Positions 1-8,636 of a DNA stretch of 47,039 bases are shown one piece after another. Under the pieces are notes generated by a model that did no database searches, was not told where the DNA came from, and saw only the letters and a list, made by a program, of their open reading frames with translations. Both the position numbers and the translations under genes were made by a program. Source of the DNA: Azovibrio sp. (GTDB lineage: Bacteria > Pseudomonadota > Gammaproteobacteria > Burkholderiales > Rhodocyclaceae); the NCBI GenBank assembly GCA_026414665.1, contig JAOAIO010000005.1:1-47039 (forward strand), in the 5' to 3' direction. How positions within the stretch are numbered: position 1 is the first letter of the stretch; every line of letters begins with the position of its first letter.

Positions 1-52
1 ATTGCGTGTTTGCCCGCTTCAAATTACAAGACATCTCTGCTACAATTGACGT
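1..52 (+). repeat. 52-bp exact direct repeat, left copy
   Basis: These 52 bases are identical to 9528-9579; identity stops at base 53 (G here, C in the other copy). The other copy is native: it encodes the end of IspB in frame and carries the tRNA-Pro promoter. The left copy runs straight into the middle of an RND gene. Because the window begins here, the repeat could extend further left. Confidence 0.95.
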
Positions 53-1505
53 GCTCGACATGCCGGTCGGCACGCCGGTGGAAGAGACTGCACGGGTGCT
101 GGCCGAAATCGGCGCCGAGCTCGCCCAGGTGCCGGAGGTGAGCGACTACCAGGCCTATGCGGGCGCGGCCAGCCCCATCAATTTCAATGGCCTTGTGCGG
201 CAATATTATCTGCGCCGCGAGCCGCACCTGGGCGACATCCAGGTCAATCTTGTCGATAAGCGCCACCGTTCCCGCTCCAGTCATCAGGTGGCCGTGGCCG
301 TGCGCCCGGCCATCGAGGCCATAGGTCGCCGCTACGGCGCCGTCGCTAAAGTGGTCGAGGTGCCGCCCGGGCCGCCGGTGATGGCGCCCATCGTCGCCGA
401 AATCTATGGCCCAGACGCGGCCGGACGCATCGCCGTGGCCCGCCGGGTGAAGCAGGCGTTCGTCGATACCCCGGACATCGTGGCCATCGATGATGCGATC
501 GACGAAACGGCGCCCAAGGTGGTGTTGCATGTCTTGCAGGCCAAGGCCGCCCTTCTCGGCGTAGCGCAAAGCGATATCGTCGAGGTCGTGGCGATGGGCC
601 TGGCCGGCCAGGATGTGACGCCGGTGCGCAATACGGATTCGCGCTTCGAGATTCCGGTGCGGATTACCCTGCCGGCGGAGCAGCAGTCGGGGCTCGATGC
701 CCTGCTGAAGCTGCGCGTGCGTAGCCGGGATGGGCAGCTCGTGCCGGTTTCGGAACTGGTCGAAGTGCGCCACGGCGTGCGCGAGCAGGCGGTGTATCAC
801 AAGGATTTGCTGCCCGTGGTTTATGTCTATGGCGATATGGGCGGCAAGCTCGATTCGCCGCTGTATGGCCTGTTCGAGATTCGGCGTCAGGTGGCCGACC
901 AGCCGCTCGAACAGGGTGGGCGGCTGGCCGAGTGGTTCATTCGCCAACCCAGCGATCCTTACGCCAGCTATGCCCTCAAGTGGGATGGGGAATGGCAGAT
1001 CACCTACGAGACCTTCCGCGATATGGGCGCCGCCTATGCGGTCGGCTTGATCCTCATCTACCTGCTCGTGGTCGCCCATTTCAAGAGCTATGCCGTGCCG
1101 CTCGTCATCATGGCGCCGATTCCTCTGACCGTGATTGGCGTCATGCCCGGCCATGCTCTTCTCGGGAGCCAGTTTACTGCCACCTCGATGATCGGCATGA
1201 TTGCCCTGGCCGGTATCATCGTGCGCAATTCCATTCTGCTCGTCGATTTTGTCCGCGAGCAGGTGGCGGCCGGCATGGACTTCAAGGAAGCCATCGTCCA
1301 GTCTGCCGCCGTGCGCGCCAAGCCCATCGCGCTTACGGCGCTCGCTGCGATGCTCGGGGCTTTGTTCATTCTCGACGATCCGATCTTCAACGGACTGGCG
1401 ATCAGCCTCATTTTCGGCATCTGCGTGTCGACCTTGCTCACTTTGGTGGTGATTCCCGTGCTCTACTACGCGCTCTACCGGCGCCAGCACGCGCCTACGC
1501 CGTAA
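6..1505 (+). CDS. RND-family efflux pump inner-membrane subunit, 5' truncated
   Basis: This is the C-terminal half (about 480 residues) of an AcrB/HAE1-type RND proton-driven exporter, normally about 1,030-1,080 residues. Visible are the second periplasmic (porter) region and then a membrane domain from about residue 340, with helices including LILIYLLVVAHF, the MIALAGIIVRNSILLVDF segment typical of RND TM11, and a final helix ending in VVIPVLYYALYRR. The true protein enters at about base 53. The first 16 codons, from a GTG at base 6, come from a 52-bp stretch identical to the 3' end of ispB (9528-9579), read in another frame, so the apparent start is not the natural one. No adaptor or outer-membrane partner is visible. 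Substrate unknown. Confidence 0.85.
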   Translation: MFARFKLQDISATIDVLDMPVGTPVEETARVLAEIGAELAQVPEVSDYQAYAGAASPINFNGLVRQYYLRREPHLGDIQVNLVDKRHRSRSSHQVAVAVRPAIEAIGRRYGAVAKVVEVPPGPPVMAPIVAEIYGPDAAGRIAVARRVKQAFVDTPDIVAIDDAIDETAPKVVLHVLQAKAALLGVAQSDIVEVVAMGLAGQDVTPVRNTDSRFEIPVRITLPAEQQSGLDALLKLRVRSRDGQLVPVSELVEVRHGVREQAVYHKDLLPVVYVYGDMGGKLDSPLYGLFEIRRQVADQPLEQGGRLAEWFIRQPSDPYASYALKWDGEWQITYETFRDMGAAYAVGLILIYLLVVAHFKSYAVPLVIMAPIPLTVIGVMPGHALLGSQFTATSMIGMIALAGIIVRNSILLVDFVREQVAAGMDFKEAIVQSAAVRAKPIALTALAAMLGALFILDDPIFNGLAISLIFGICVSTLLTLVVIPVLYYALYRRQHAPTP

Positions 1506-1532
1506 AAGCGCCGGCGCCGCAGGTGGCGGCGT

Positions 1533-1538
1533 TATAAT
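1533..1538 (+). promoter_or_regulatory. Possible -10 element upstream of dacC
   Basis: A perfect TATAAT lies 34 bp before the dacC start, but no good -35 sits 16-18 bp upstream (the region is GC-rich). It is a weak promoter candidate. Confidence 0.35.
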
Positions 1539-1572
1539 CGCGGGTCCGGTTTCATTCCGCAGAGATTCCCCC

Positions 1573-2715
1573 ATGAATGGCTTCGCGCGTCGCCTGTTTT
1601 TCCTCTTCTGTTTCTTGCCCATCAGTCTTTTGGCCCAGGCGCAGCAGCTGCCGCTTGCGCCGGCATTGGCGGCCAAGTCCTGGGTGCTCGTCGAGTTCGG
1701 CTCGAATCAATTCTTGGCCGCGGAGCGGCCCGACGAGCGCCTCGAGCCGGCTTCGCTGACCAAGCTGATGACGGCCTACCTGACTTTCTCGGCTTTGCGC
1801 CAGAAGACCCTCGCCCTGGATCAAGCCGTGCCGGTGTCGGAGAAAGCCTGGCGTACCGGTGGCTCGAAGATGTTCATCAAAGTGGGCGACCAGGTGCCTG
1901 TGGAGGAATTGATCAAAGGCATGATCGTCCAGTCTGGCAACGATGCCTGCGTGGCGCTCGCCGAGGCGATTGCCGGGAGCGAAGAGGCGTTCGCCCAAAT
2001 GATGAATCGGGAGGCGGCACGCCTAGGCATGAAGGCCACGCACTTCAAGAATGCCACTGGCCTGCCCGACCCGGAACACGTGACCACGGCGCGCGACCTC
2101 GCTACCTTGGCCGCGGCGCTGATCCGCGACTTTCCTGATGAGTATGCGCGCTACTACTCGATGAAAGAGTACCGCTACCACAACATCACTCAGCCGAATC
2201 GCAACCGCCTGCTCTGGCTCGATCCCACCGTGGATGGCGTCAAGACGGGGTTTACCGAGGCCGCCGGTTATTGCTTGATCGCTTCTGCCAAGCGCGGCGA
2301 GCGGCGCCTGTTGTCGGTGGTGCTCGGGACCGAGTCCGACACCGCCCGCGCGGCCGAATCGTTGAAGCTCTTGAACTGGGGCTTCCAGTTCTTCGATGCC
2401 ATGAAGCTCTATGCCGCCAATCAAGTGGTGTCCGAGTTCAAGGTCTGGAAGGGAGCGCGCAACCAGGTCAAGGCCGGCTTTCCCGCCGACTTCGTGGTAT
2501 CCGTGCCCAAGGGGTACGGCGACAAGCTCCAAGCCGAGCTGGTGTCTACCCAGCCGCTCATGGCGCCGGTGCGCCAAGGCCAGGTGATCGGCACCTTGAA
2601 GCTTAGCCTGGAGGGTAAGCCCTATGGCGAATATCCCGTGCAGGCGTTGGAAGACGTGCCGCTGGGAAGCTGGCTTGCCCGTTTGATCGACACCATCCGC
2701 CTTTGGTTTGCATAA
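1573..2715 (+). CDS. dacC: D-alanyl-D-alanine carboxypeptidase (PBP5/6 family)
   Basis: A low-molecular-mass penicillin-binding protein that trims the terminal D-alanine of peptidoglycan stem peptides in the periplasm. The 380 residues fit the family. A signal peptide ends near AQAQQ (about residue 25). The three active-site motifs are present: SLTK (Ser61, Lys64), SGN (121-123) and KTG (224-226). A C-terminal beta domain follows, ending in an amphipathic WLARLIDTIRLWF anchor typical of PBP5. The next gene is a D-amino acid aminotransferase, so two steps of D-alanine metabolism are adjacent. The choice of symbol between dacA and dacC is arbitrary. Confidence 0.93.
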   Translation: MNGFARRLFFLFCFLPISLLAQAQQLPLAPALAAKSWVLVEFGSNQFLAAERPDERLEPASLTKLMTAYLTFSALRQKTLALDQAVPVSEKAWRTGGSKMFIKVGDQVPVEELIKGMIVQSGNDACVALAEAIAGSEEAFAQMMNREAARLGMKATHFKNATGLPDPEHVTTARDLATLAAALIRDFPDEYARYYSMKEYRYHNITQPNRNRLLWLDPTVDGVKTGFTEAAGYCLIASAKRGERRLLSVVLGTESDTARAAESLKLLNWGFQFFDAMKLYAANQVVSEFKVWKGARNQVKAGFPADFVVSVPKGYGDKLQAELVSTQPLMAPVRQGQVIGTLKLSLEGKPYGEYPVQALEDVPLGSWLARLIDTIRLWFA

Positions 2716-2737
2716 GGACGGACGAGGAGGGCGGCGC

Positions 2738-3610
2738 ATGGGGCCTTACGTTGCTGATACCGTCTATCTGAATGGCGCGTATCTGCCGCTTGCCGAAGCG
2801 CGGATTTCGCCCTTGGACCGAGGCTTTTTGTTTGGCGACGGGGTCTATGAGGTGATTCCCGTCTACGCCGGCCGGCCGTTTCGGCAAGCCGAGCACTTAT
2901 GCCGGCTGGCCGCCAGCCTGGCGAGCATTCGCCTCGCTAATCCGCTCGATGCGGCGGGTTGGGATGAGGTCATTCGTCGGCTGATTGCCGCAAGTGGCTG
3001 GCAAGATCAGGCCATCTACCTGCAAGTCACGCGTGGAGCCGAAGCCAAGCGTGACCACCCCTTCCCCGAATTGGTGCGTCCCACGGTGTTCGCCATGGCC
3101 ATGCCGCTGGTGACGCCCAGTGCCGCAGTGCGCGAGCAAGGCGTAGCCGCCATCACCGCGCCGGACATCCGCTGGCTGCGTTGCGACATCAAATCGCTCA
3201 ATCTGCTAGCCAACGTGCTCTTGCGTCAGCAGGCCGTCGATGCTGGCGTGGCCGAGACCATCTTGCTGCGCGATGGCTACTTGACCGAGGGCACGGCGAC
3301 CAACATCTTCATCGTTCGGGATGGCGTGCTCATGGCGCCGCCGAAGAGCAGGCTCATGCTGCCCGGCATCACCTACGATGTGGTGCTCGAGCTGGCGGCT
3401 TTACATGCGCTGCCGGTACAGATTCGGGAAATTACCGAGGCGGAACTTAGATGTGCCGACGAGGTCTGGATGACCTCCTCGCCCAAAGAGGTGCTGGCCG
3501 TGACGAGGCTCGATGGCCAGCCTGTTGGCGATGGCCGGCCCGGTCCCCTGGGGCGGCGCATGTGGCAGTGGTATCAGGAATTCAAGAACACGGTGATGCG
3601 AAATGGCTGA
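2738..3610 (+). CDS. dat: D-amino acid aminotransferase (PLP fold type IV)
   Basis: Interconverts D-alanine and 2-oxoglutarate with pyruvate and D-glutamate, supplying D-amino acids for the cell wall. The 290 residues match the BCAT/DAAT fold-type IV family. The N-terminal SPLDRGFLFGDGVYEVIPVY block and RWLRCDIKSLNLLANVL, whose lysine is the PLP Schiff-base residue, are diagnostic; the phosphate-binding LTEGTATNIFIV follows. The ATG was chosen because a GAGGAGGG ribosome site lies just upstream; an earlier in-frame start would overlap dacC. The stop overlaps the next gene by 8 bp. Branched-chain or 4-amino-4-deoxychorismate specificity is less likely given the dacC neighbour. Confidence 0.9.
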   Translation: MGPYVADTVYLNGAYLPLAEARISPLDRGFLFGDGVYEVIPVYAGRPFRQAEHLCRLAASLASIRLANPLDAAGWDEVIRRLIAASGWQDQAIYLQVTRGAEAKRDHPFPELVRPTVFAMAMPLVTPSAAVREQGVAAITAPDIRWLRCDIKSLNLLANVLLRQQAVDAGVAETILLRDGYLTEGTATNIFIVRDGVLMAPPKSRLMLPGITYDVVLELAALHALPVQIREITEAELRCADEVWMTSSPKEVLAVTRLDGQPVGDGRPGPLGRRMWQWYQEFKNTVMRNG

Positions 3611-3905
3611 CAAGATCATGGCGGATGTGCCGCCGGTGATGGGTGGGCGGCAAACCCTGCTCGAGTTTCCCTGTGCCTTTCCTTTGAAGATCATGGGCCG
3701 GTCCGAGGATAGCCTCGCCGATGCCGTGCTGGAAATCGTTAGTCGCCATGACCCGGGCTTCGTGGCCGCGAGCATGGAGATGCGCGCCAGTTCCGGCGGC
3801 AAGTACATCAGTCTGACCTGCACCGTGACGGCGACTTCGCAGCCGATGCTCGATGCGCTTTACCGCGAGCTCACCGCGCATCCGCTCGTCAAGGTCGTGC
3901 TCTGA
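3603..3905 (+). CDS. ybeD: DUF493 (YbeD-like) family protein
   Basis: A 100-residue cytosolic protein of the DUF493/YbeD family, with an ACT-like small fold. [14 protein letters not shown] and the late [14 protein letters not shown] are characteristic. YbeD sits between dacA and lipB in E. coli, and the same order is seen here with dat inserted. No biochemical function is established; a regulatory role next to lipoate ligation is only suggested by conserved position. It overlaps dat by 8 bp, so it is probably translated in the same operon. Confidence 0.85.
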   Translation: MADKIMADVPPVMGGRQTLLEFPCAFPLKIMGRSEDSLADAVLEIVSRHDPGFVAASMEMRASSGGKYISLTCTVTATSQPMLDALYRELTAHPLVKVVL

Positions 3906-3915
3906 TCCGCCCCGC

Positions 3916-4554
3916 ATGGACATCCTGATCCGACGTCTCGGCCGGGTCGATTACGTGCCGACCTGGGAAGCCATGCAGGCGTTTACGGCGAGCCGCACGC
4001 CGACAACCCCTGACGAATTTTGGCTCGTCGAGCATCCGCCCGTATTTACCCTGGGTCAGGCCGGCAAGCCGGAGCATATCCTTGTCGATGTCGGCATTCC
4101 TGTCGTCAAGATCGACCGCGGCGGTCAAGTCACCTATCATGGCCCGGGGCAAGTGGTGGTCTATCTGCTGTTGGACCTACAGCGCATGAAACTCAAAGTG
4201 CGCGAGCTGGTCAGCCGGATCGAGCAGGCCGTCATCGACCTGCTTGCCGCGCATGGGTTGACGGTGAACCGGCGGGCTGGCGCTCCGGGCGTCTATCTCG
4301 GGGCCCAAGGCGAGGGCGCTAAGATTGCCGCGCTTGGGCTGCGTGTCAAGAACGGTTGCACCTATCACGGTCTTAGCCTCAACGTGGACATGGATCTTGC
4401 GCCGTTTGCCGCCATCAACCCGTGCGGCTATCCGGGCTTGGCGGTGACGCAGACCCGGGACCACGATATCGCCCTCACCCCGCAAGCGGCGGGGGAGGCA
4501 CTTTGCCATTATTTGCGGCTGCAATTGCAGCCACAGCCACCGGAGCGCACCTGA
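3916..4554 (+). CDS. lipB: Octanoyl-[acyl-carrier-protein]:protein N-octanoyltransferase
   Basis: Transfers octanoate from ACP to the lipoyl domains of 2-oxoacid dehydrogenases and GcvH, the first step of lipoate synthesis. The 212 residues are normal for LipB. The family signature [11 protein letters not shown], the [14 protein letters not shown] block containing the active-site lysine region ([12 protein letters not shown]), and the catalytic cysteine in INPCGYPGL are all present. The ATG just after the DUF493 stop is used; a longer frame would overlap DUF493 by 53 bp and adds an unrelated Arg/Ser-rich tail. The TGA directly abuts the lipA ATG, so the pair is translationally coupled. Confidence 0.95.
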   Translation: MDILIRRLGRVDYVPTWEAMQAFTASRTPTTPDEFWLVEHPPVFTLGQAGKPEHILVDVGIPVVKIDRGGQVTYHGPGQVVVYLLLDLQRMKLKVRELVSRIEQAVIDLLAAHGLTVNRRAGAPGVYLGAQGEGAKIAALGLRVKNGCTYHGLSLNVDMDLAPFAAINPCGYPGLAVTQTRDHDIALTPQAAGEALCHYLRLQLQPQPPERT

Positions 4555-5502
4555 ATGGCCGAACAAGGCGTGAAACAAAAGGGCGAGCTGAAAACCGCCC
4601 GCATTCCCATCAAGATCGTCCCCGTGCAAGAACCCTTGCGTAAACCCAGCTGGATTCGCGTCAAGGCCGGCAATGCCCAAGGACGCTTTGGCGAAATCAA
4701 GCGCATGTTGCGCGAACAGAAGCTGCATACGGTGTGCGAGGAGGCGGCTTGTCCCAACATCGGCGAATGCTTTGGTCGGGGCACGGCGACCTTCATGATT
4801 CTGGGCGATATTTGCACCCGCCGCTGCCCCTTTTGCGATGTCGGGCATGGCAAGCCGCTGCCGCCGGACGCCGACGAACCCCGGCACTTGGCCGATTCCG
4901 TGGCTCGCCTGAAACTGCGCTATGTCGTCATCACCAGCGTGGACCGCGATGATCTGCGTGATGGTGGCGCCCAGCATTTTGTGGATGTGATCCAGGCGGT
5001 GCGCCGCACCAGTCCCGATACCACCATCGAGATCCTGGTGCCGGACTTCCGCGGCCGCATGGAGATCGCCCTCGACATCCTTGGCCAGGCCTTGCCCGAC
5101 GTGCTCAATCACAACCTCGAAACCGTGCCGCGCCTTTACAAGCAGGCGCGGCCTGGCGCCGACTACGCGCATTCTTTGGCATTCCTCAAACAGTTCAAGG
5201 CGCGCTATCCGCACATCCCGACCAAGTCCGGTCTCATGGTCGGCTTGGGGGAAACCGATGCGGAAATTCTCGACGTGATGCGCGACTTGCGCGCCCACGA
5301 CGTGGAAATGCTCACCATCGGCCAATACCTGGCGCCTTCCGGCCATCACCTGCCCGTGAGCCGCTACGTGCCGCCGGAAACCTTCCAGATGTACGAGGCA
5401 AAAGCCAAACAAATGGGTTTTACCGGCGCCGCCTGTGCGCCAATGGTGCGCAGCTCCTACTGGGCTGATCAGCAGGCCCACGCTGCCGGGGTGGAAGTGT
5501 AA
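4555..5502 (+). CDS. lipA: Lipoyl synthase (radical SAM)
   Basis: Inserts two sulfurs into protein-bound octanoate to make lipoyl groups. The 315 residues carry both 4Fe-4S motifs: the auxiliary cluster [12 protein letters not shown] (Cys61, Cys66, Cys72) and the radical-SAM CTRRCPFC (Cys87, Cys91, Cys94). The C-terminal MVRSSYWAD contains the serine that ligates the auxiliary cluster. The start codon follows the lipB stop with no gap. A GC-rich hairpin lies just downstream. Confidence 0.97.
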   Translation: MAEQGVKQKGELKTARIPIKIVPVQEPLRKPSWIRVKAGNAQGRFGEIKRMLREQKLHTVCEEAACPNIGECFGRGTATFMILGDICTRRCPFCDVGHGKPLPPDADEPRHLADSVARLKLRYVVITSVDRDDLRDGGAQHFVDVIQAVRRTSPDTTIEILVPDFRGRMEIALDILGQALPDVLNHNLETVPRLYKQARPGADYAHSLAFLKQFKARYPHIPTKSGLMVGLGETDAEILDVMRDLRAHDVEMLTIGQYLAPSGHHLPVSRYVPPETFQMYEAKAKQMGFTGAACAPMVRSSYWADQQAHAAGVEV

Positions 5503-5510
5503 GAGTGTAA

Positions 5511-5536
5511 GCGAGCGGCGCCCGTGCGCCGCTCGC
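5511..5536 (+). terminator. GC-rich hairpin after lipA
   Basis: A perfect 11-bp inverted repeat (GCGAGCGGCGC / GCGCCGCTCGC) with a CCGT loop begins 8 bp after the lipA stop. There is no T-run behind it, so it may act as an RNA 3'-end stabiliser or a weak terminator. Confidence 0.5.
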
Positions 5537-5635
5537 CGCTATCATCCTGGCTTTCGGCGCAGCCTTGTGCCGCGCTGCGAGCTGGCATCCCGCCACGGAT
5601 GCCTTTTGCGATGTGTGCTGCTTTCGGAGGTGCAA

Positions 5636-6589
5636 ATGCAGGATTGGCTAGACTTTGGTAACGGGATTTATGCGTTCGATGCCGGTTATGTCCGTCCGGG
5701 TCTGGCGGCCATCCACATGGTGGTCGAGCAGGGCCGGGTGGCGCTCGTCGATACCGGCAACAATGATTCCCTCGCGCCCACGCTAGCGGCCTTGGCGCGC
5801 TTGGGCTTAGGGCCGGAGGCGGTGGACTACGTGATCCTCACCCACATCCATCTCGATCATGCGGGGGGAGCGGGGGCCATGCTGGCGGCCTTTCCACGGG
5901 CGCGGCTGGTGGTGCATCCCCGGGGCAGCCGGCACATGGCGGATCCGTCGCAGCTTCTGGCGGGGGTCCGGGCTGTGTATGGGGAGGAGGCCACCGCCCG
6001 GCTCTACGGCGAACTGCTGCCGGTGGCGCCTACGCGCATGATCGAGGCCGTCGATGGGCTGGAGCTCGATTTGGCCGGGCGCCGGCTGCTTTGTCTGGAT
6101 GCCCCCGGTCATGCGCGCCACCATATCGCCATCGTCGATGGCAGGAGCAACGGCATCTTCACCGGCGACTTATTTGGACTGTCCTACCGCGAGATGGATG
6201 TGGACGGGCGCCAATTCGTCTTTCCGACCACGACGCCGGTGCAGTTCGACCCGGATGCCATGCATGCCTCCATCGACCGACTCATGGCCTTGCAGCCTAC
6301 GGCCATGTACCTGACGCACTACAGCCGCCTCGATGACCTGCCGCGCCAAGCCGAAGCGCTGCACCGCCGCATCGATGCCTCGGTCGCCATCGCGCGCGCG
6401 GCGGCGGGCAGCGGTGCCGCGCGGCATCTGGCCATCAAGCAAGGGCTCACGGATTTTCTGCTTGCCGAGGCGCGGCAGTTCGGTTGCCGGCTAGACGAGG
6501 CGGCCTTGCTCGAATTGTGGCAGACCGACTTGGAGCTCAATGCCCAGGGCCTAGGCGTCTGGCTCGACCAACAACGCGGGCGCGCCTGA
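5636..6589 (+). CDS. Metallo-beta-lactamase-fold hydrolase
   Basis: A 317-residue MBL-fold protein. The zinc-binding THIHLDHAGG (HxHxDH) motif lies at about residue 69, followed by HARHH-containing and GDLFG segments that supply the remaining ligands. A C-terminal helical extension of about 90 residues follows the core. The start is set by a CGGAGG ribosome site 5-6 bp upstream. It resembles stand-alone hydrolases of the glyoxalase II-like branch, but the substrate is not deducible. It converges on tcdA, and the two 3' ends overlap by 39 bp. Confidence 0.85.
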   Translation: MQDWLDFGNGIYAFDAGYVRPGLAAIHMVVEQGRVALVDTGNNDSLAPTLAALARLGLGPEAVDYVILTHIHLDHAGGAGAMLAAFPRARLVVHPRGSRHMADPSQLLAGVRAVYGEEATARLYGELLPVAPTRMIEAVDGLELDLAGRRLLCLDAPGHARHHIAIVDGRSNGIFTGDLFGLSYREMDVDGRQFVFPTTTPVQFDPDAMHASIDRLMALQPTAMYLTHYSRLDDLPRQAEALHRRIDASVAIARAAAGSGAARHLAIKQGLTDFLLAEARQFGCRLDEAALLELWQTDLELNAQGLGVWLDQQRGRA

Positions 6590-7366
6590 AGCGGGTTGTC
6601 CTTGCGCGCCACCGAGCAGGATGTCGATGGCAGTGGCGGCGGCGGCAAAGCCCATGGGCGCGGTGACGCAGACCGAGGAGCCGAATCCGGCGCAGTTCAA
6701 GCCGCTCGCGCTGGCGCCGGTGGCGCAGACGGCCTCCGGGTAGCGCAGGGGCTCCGTGGAATAGATGGCGGGAATCCCGAATCGCTTCGGCGCCCTGGGA
6801 AATCCGTATTCCTTGCGCAGCAGGGCCCGCACCTTGGCCAGCAAGGGGTCCTGGATGGTGCGGGTCAGGTCATCCCGCTGGATGCGGGTGGGATCGGTCT
6901 GGCCCCCGGCGGCGCCAGCGGTGACGATAGCGATGCCTTGCCGGCGACAGTGCGCGATCATCGCCGCTTTGACCCGTACCTGGTCGATGGCGTCGATGAC
7001 CACGTCCAGGCGCGTGTCGAGTAGCGTGGCTACGTTTTCCCGAGTGACGAAATCCTCGATGCAATGAATCTCGCAGGCCGGGTTGATGGCCAGGATGCGC
7101 GCCGCCATGACCTCGACTTTGGCTTTGCCGTATTCATCGCCGAGCGCCTGGATCTGCCGGTTGGTGTTCGATTCGGCCACCATATCCAGGTCGATCAAGG
7201 TGATGCGGCCGATGGCGCTACGCGCCAGGGCCTCGGCCGCCCAGGAACCGACGCCGCCGACGCCGACGACGCCGACGTGCGCGGCCTCAAGGCGGGCAGC
7301 GCCGGCCGCGCCATAAAGCCGGGCGAGGCCGCCGAAGCGGCGTTCGAGATCAGGCAGGGCGTGCAT
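6551..7366 (-). CDS. tcdA: tRNA threonylcarbamoyladenosine dehydratase
   Basis: An E1-like adenylating enzyme (CsdL/TcdA) that converts t6A37 of tRNA to cyclic ct6A using ATP. The 271 residues start with ERRFGGLARLYG, followed by the nucleotide-binding GVVGVGGVGSWAAEALARS. LIDLDMVAESNTNRQ and the DAIDQVRVKAAMIAHC block are typical of the MoeB/ThiF fold. It starts inside the end of the upstream HD-GYP gene (17-bp overlap), so the two are cotranscribed. MoeB/ThiF are alternatives, but the ERRFGG N-terminus favours TcdA. Confidence 0.92.
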   Translation of the reverse strand: MHALPDLERRFGGLARLYGAAGAARLEAAHVGVVGVGGVGSWAAEALARSAIGRITLIDLDMVAESNTNRQIQALGDEYGKAKVEVMAARILAINPACEIHCIEDFVTRENVATLLDTRLDVVIDAIDQVRVKAAMIAHCRRQGIAIVTAGAAGGQTDPTRIQRDDLTRTIQDPLLAKVRALLRKEYGFPRAPKRFGIPAIYSTEPLRYPEAVCATGASASGLNCAGFGSSVCVTAPMGFAAAATAIDILLGGAQGQPASGAPALLVEPDA

Positions 7367-8474
7367 CCGGGGTGGCGGCTTCGATGGTGCGGCGGATCAC
7401 GGTATTGAAGGGGGTGATCCACTCGGGGGAGAACTGGTTGTTGCAGGCATTGATTTCGGCGATGGCGCGCAGCACCGAGCGGTTGCGGCCGCGGTGGCTG
7501 TGTTTGAGCATCACCGCCTCGAAGGCATCGACGATGGCGATGATCTTGGCGCCGGCGCAGATTTCCGAGCCCTTCAGGCGGTTCGGGTAGCCGCTGCCAT
7601 CCGGCATTTCATGATGCTGGGCGATCATACGGGCCGCCTCTTGCCAGCCCGGGATGCGTTCGAGCAAGCCGGCGGCGTAGTGGGGGTGGGCGCGCATCGC
7701 CAGTTGCTCTTCCGCCGTCATGCGCCCCACCTTGAGCCAGATGCGCTCGGGCAAGAGCATCATGCCCAAGTCGTGCAGGTAGATGGCGGCTTCCAATTGC
7801 AGCGTGTCCACCGGATTGCCGGCGGCTTTGTTGGTTTCTAGCGCGAGGCGCAGGATGCGCGTGGTGCGGCCTTTGAATAGGGGCGAGCGACTTTCGAATT
7901 GTAGCGCCAGGCTGCGGAAGAATTGCAGATCCGCCGCCACGTCTTGGTTCGTTGGCGACGGCGCCGGGATGCGTCCGCGCGCCGGCTGGCCAGTAATCAC
8001 CGGCGGAAAGCCGGTGACATCCTCGATCAGCGCGCCGCACAGCGCATCGACCTGATCGGGCAGGGCCAGCGCAGCCTTTTCCATGCCCTGGATGAGCGGC
8101 AAGAGACGCAAGTGGGTCAGATCCTTGTTGTGCAGCAGCCCCTCGGTGGCCAATTCGAGGCGATCGATAGCGAGTAGGATGGCTTCGGCGAGTAGGTCGG
8201 AGAACTGAATCTGGCCGTCCCGAAAGCGGGCGAGCAGCGACTCGATCGGATGGGTGATGGCGACGCCGAGATCGACCTTGGTGAGCGCGGCATCGCCTTT
8301 GATGTTATGTACCGCCCGGAAGATATCGGAGATCAATTCCCTGTCGCCCGGCGTTTTTTTCAGGCGGGCGATATCCCGTTCGATTTCTGGGGCCCGATCC
8401 ATGAGCGCATCGGCGAACTCTTCCAGGGCTTCCCTATCCTGCACGACTGGCGCGATGATGGCGCGAATATCCAT
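7350..8474 (-). CDS. HPt domain / HD-GYP domain signalling protein
   Basis: A 374-residue protein with an N-terminal HPt-like helical domain (FRAVHNIKGDAAL, candidate phospho-histidine His56) and a C-terminal HD-GYP domain: HD at 234-235 in YLHDLGM, HHEMPDGSGYP at 287-297 with the GYP triad, and AKIIAIVDAFEA. HD-GYP domains hydrolyse cyclic di-GMP. There is no receiver domain; the HPt part could receive phosphate from a hybrid kinase elsewhere. The start was moved inward to an ATG preceded by a strong GGAGGGGAGGGAG site; the longer frame has no such signal. It is divergent from ispB. Confidence 0.85.
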   Translation of the reverse strand: MDIRAIIAPVVQDREALEEFADALMDRAPEIERDIARLKKTPGDRELISDIFRAVHNIKGDAALTKVDLGVAITHPIESLLARFRDGQIQFSDLLAEAILLAIDRLELATEGLLHNKDLTHLRLLPLIQGMEKAALALPDQVDALCGALIEDVTGFPPVITGQPARGRIPAPSPTNQDVAADLQFFRSLALQFESRSPLFKGRTTRILRLALETNKAAGNPVDTLQLEAAIYLHDLGMMLLPERIWLKVGRMTAEEQLAMRAHPHYAAGLLERIPGWQEAARMIAQHHEMPDGSGYPNRLKGSEICAGAKIIAIVDAFEAVMLKHSHRGRNRSVLRAIAEINACNNQFSPEWITPFNTVIRRTIEAATPDARPA

Positions 8475-8636
8475 GTTCTCCCTCCCCTCCGTGGACTGAG
8501 TGCGCGATGCTCGAAAGTGTAGCCGAAAGCATCGCAACCTGTCCTTTTGCCCCCGCTACCTCAAGTCCTGCCTGGCCTTGACGCCTGGGGGGGCGGCTCC
8601 TATCATCCACCGGTTTTGTCCAACGGTGGGTTCATC

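Noticed and set aside
24-1676. Long minus-strand open frame antisense to the RND gene
   Set aside because: Its translation is His/Arg/Gly-rich without family resemblance; it is an antisense shadow of GC-rich coding sequence. The same applies to long minus frames over lipB-lipA, glnG, leuA and nifA.
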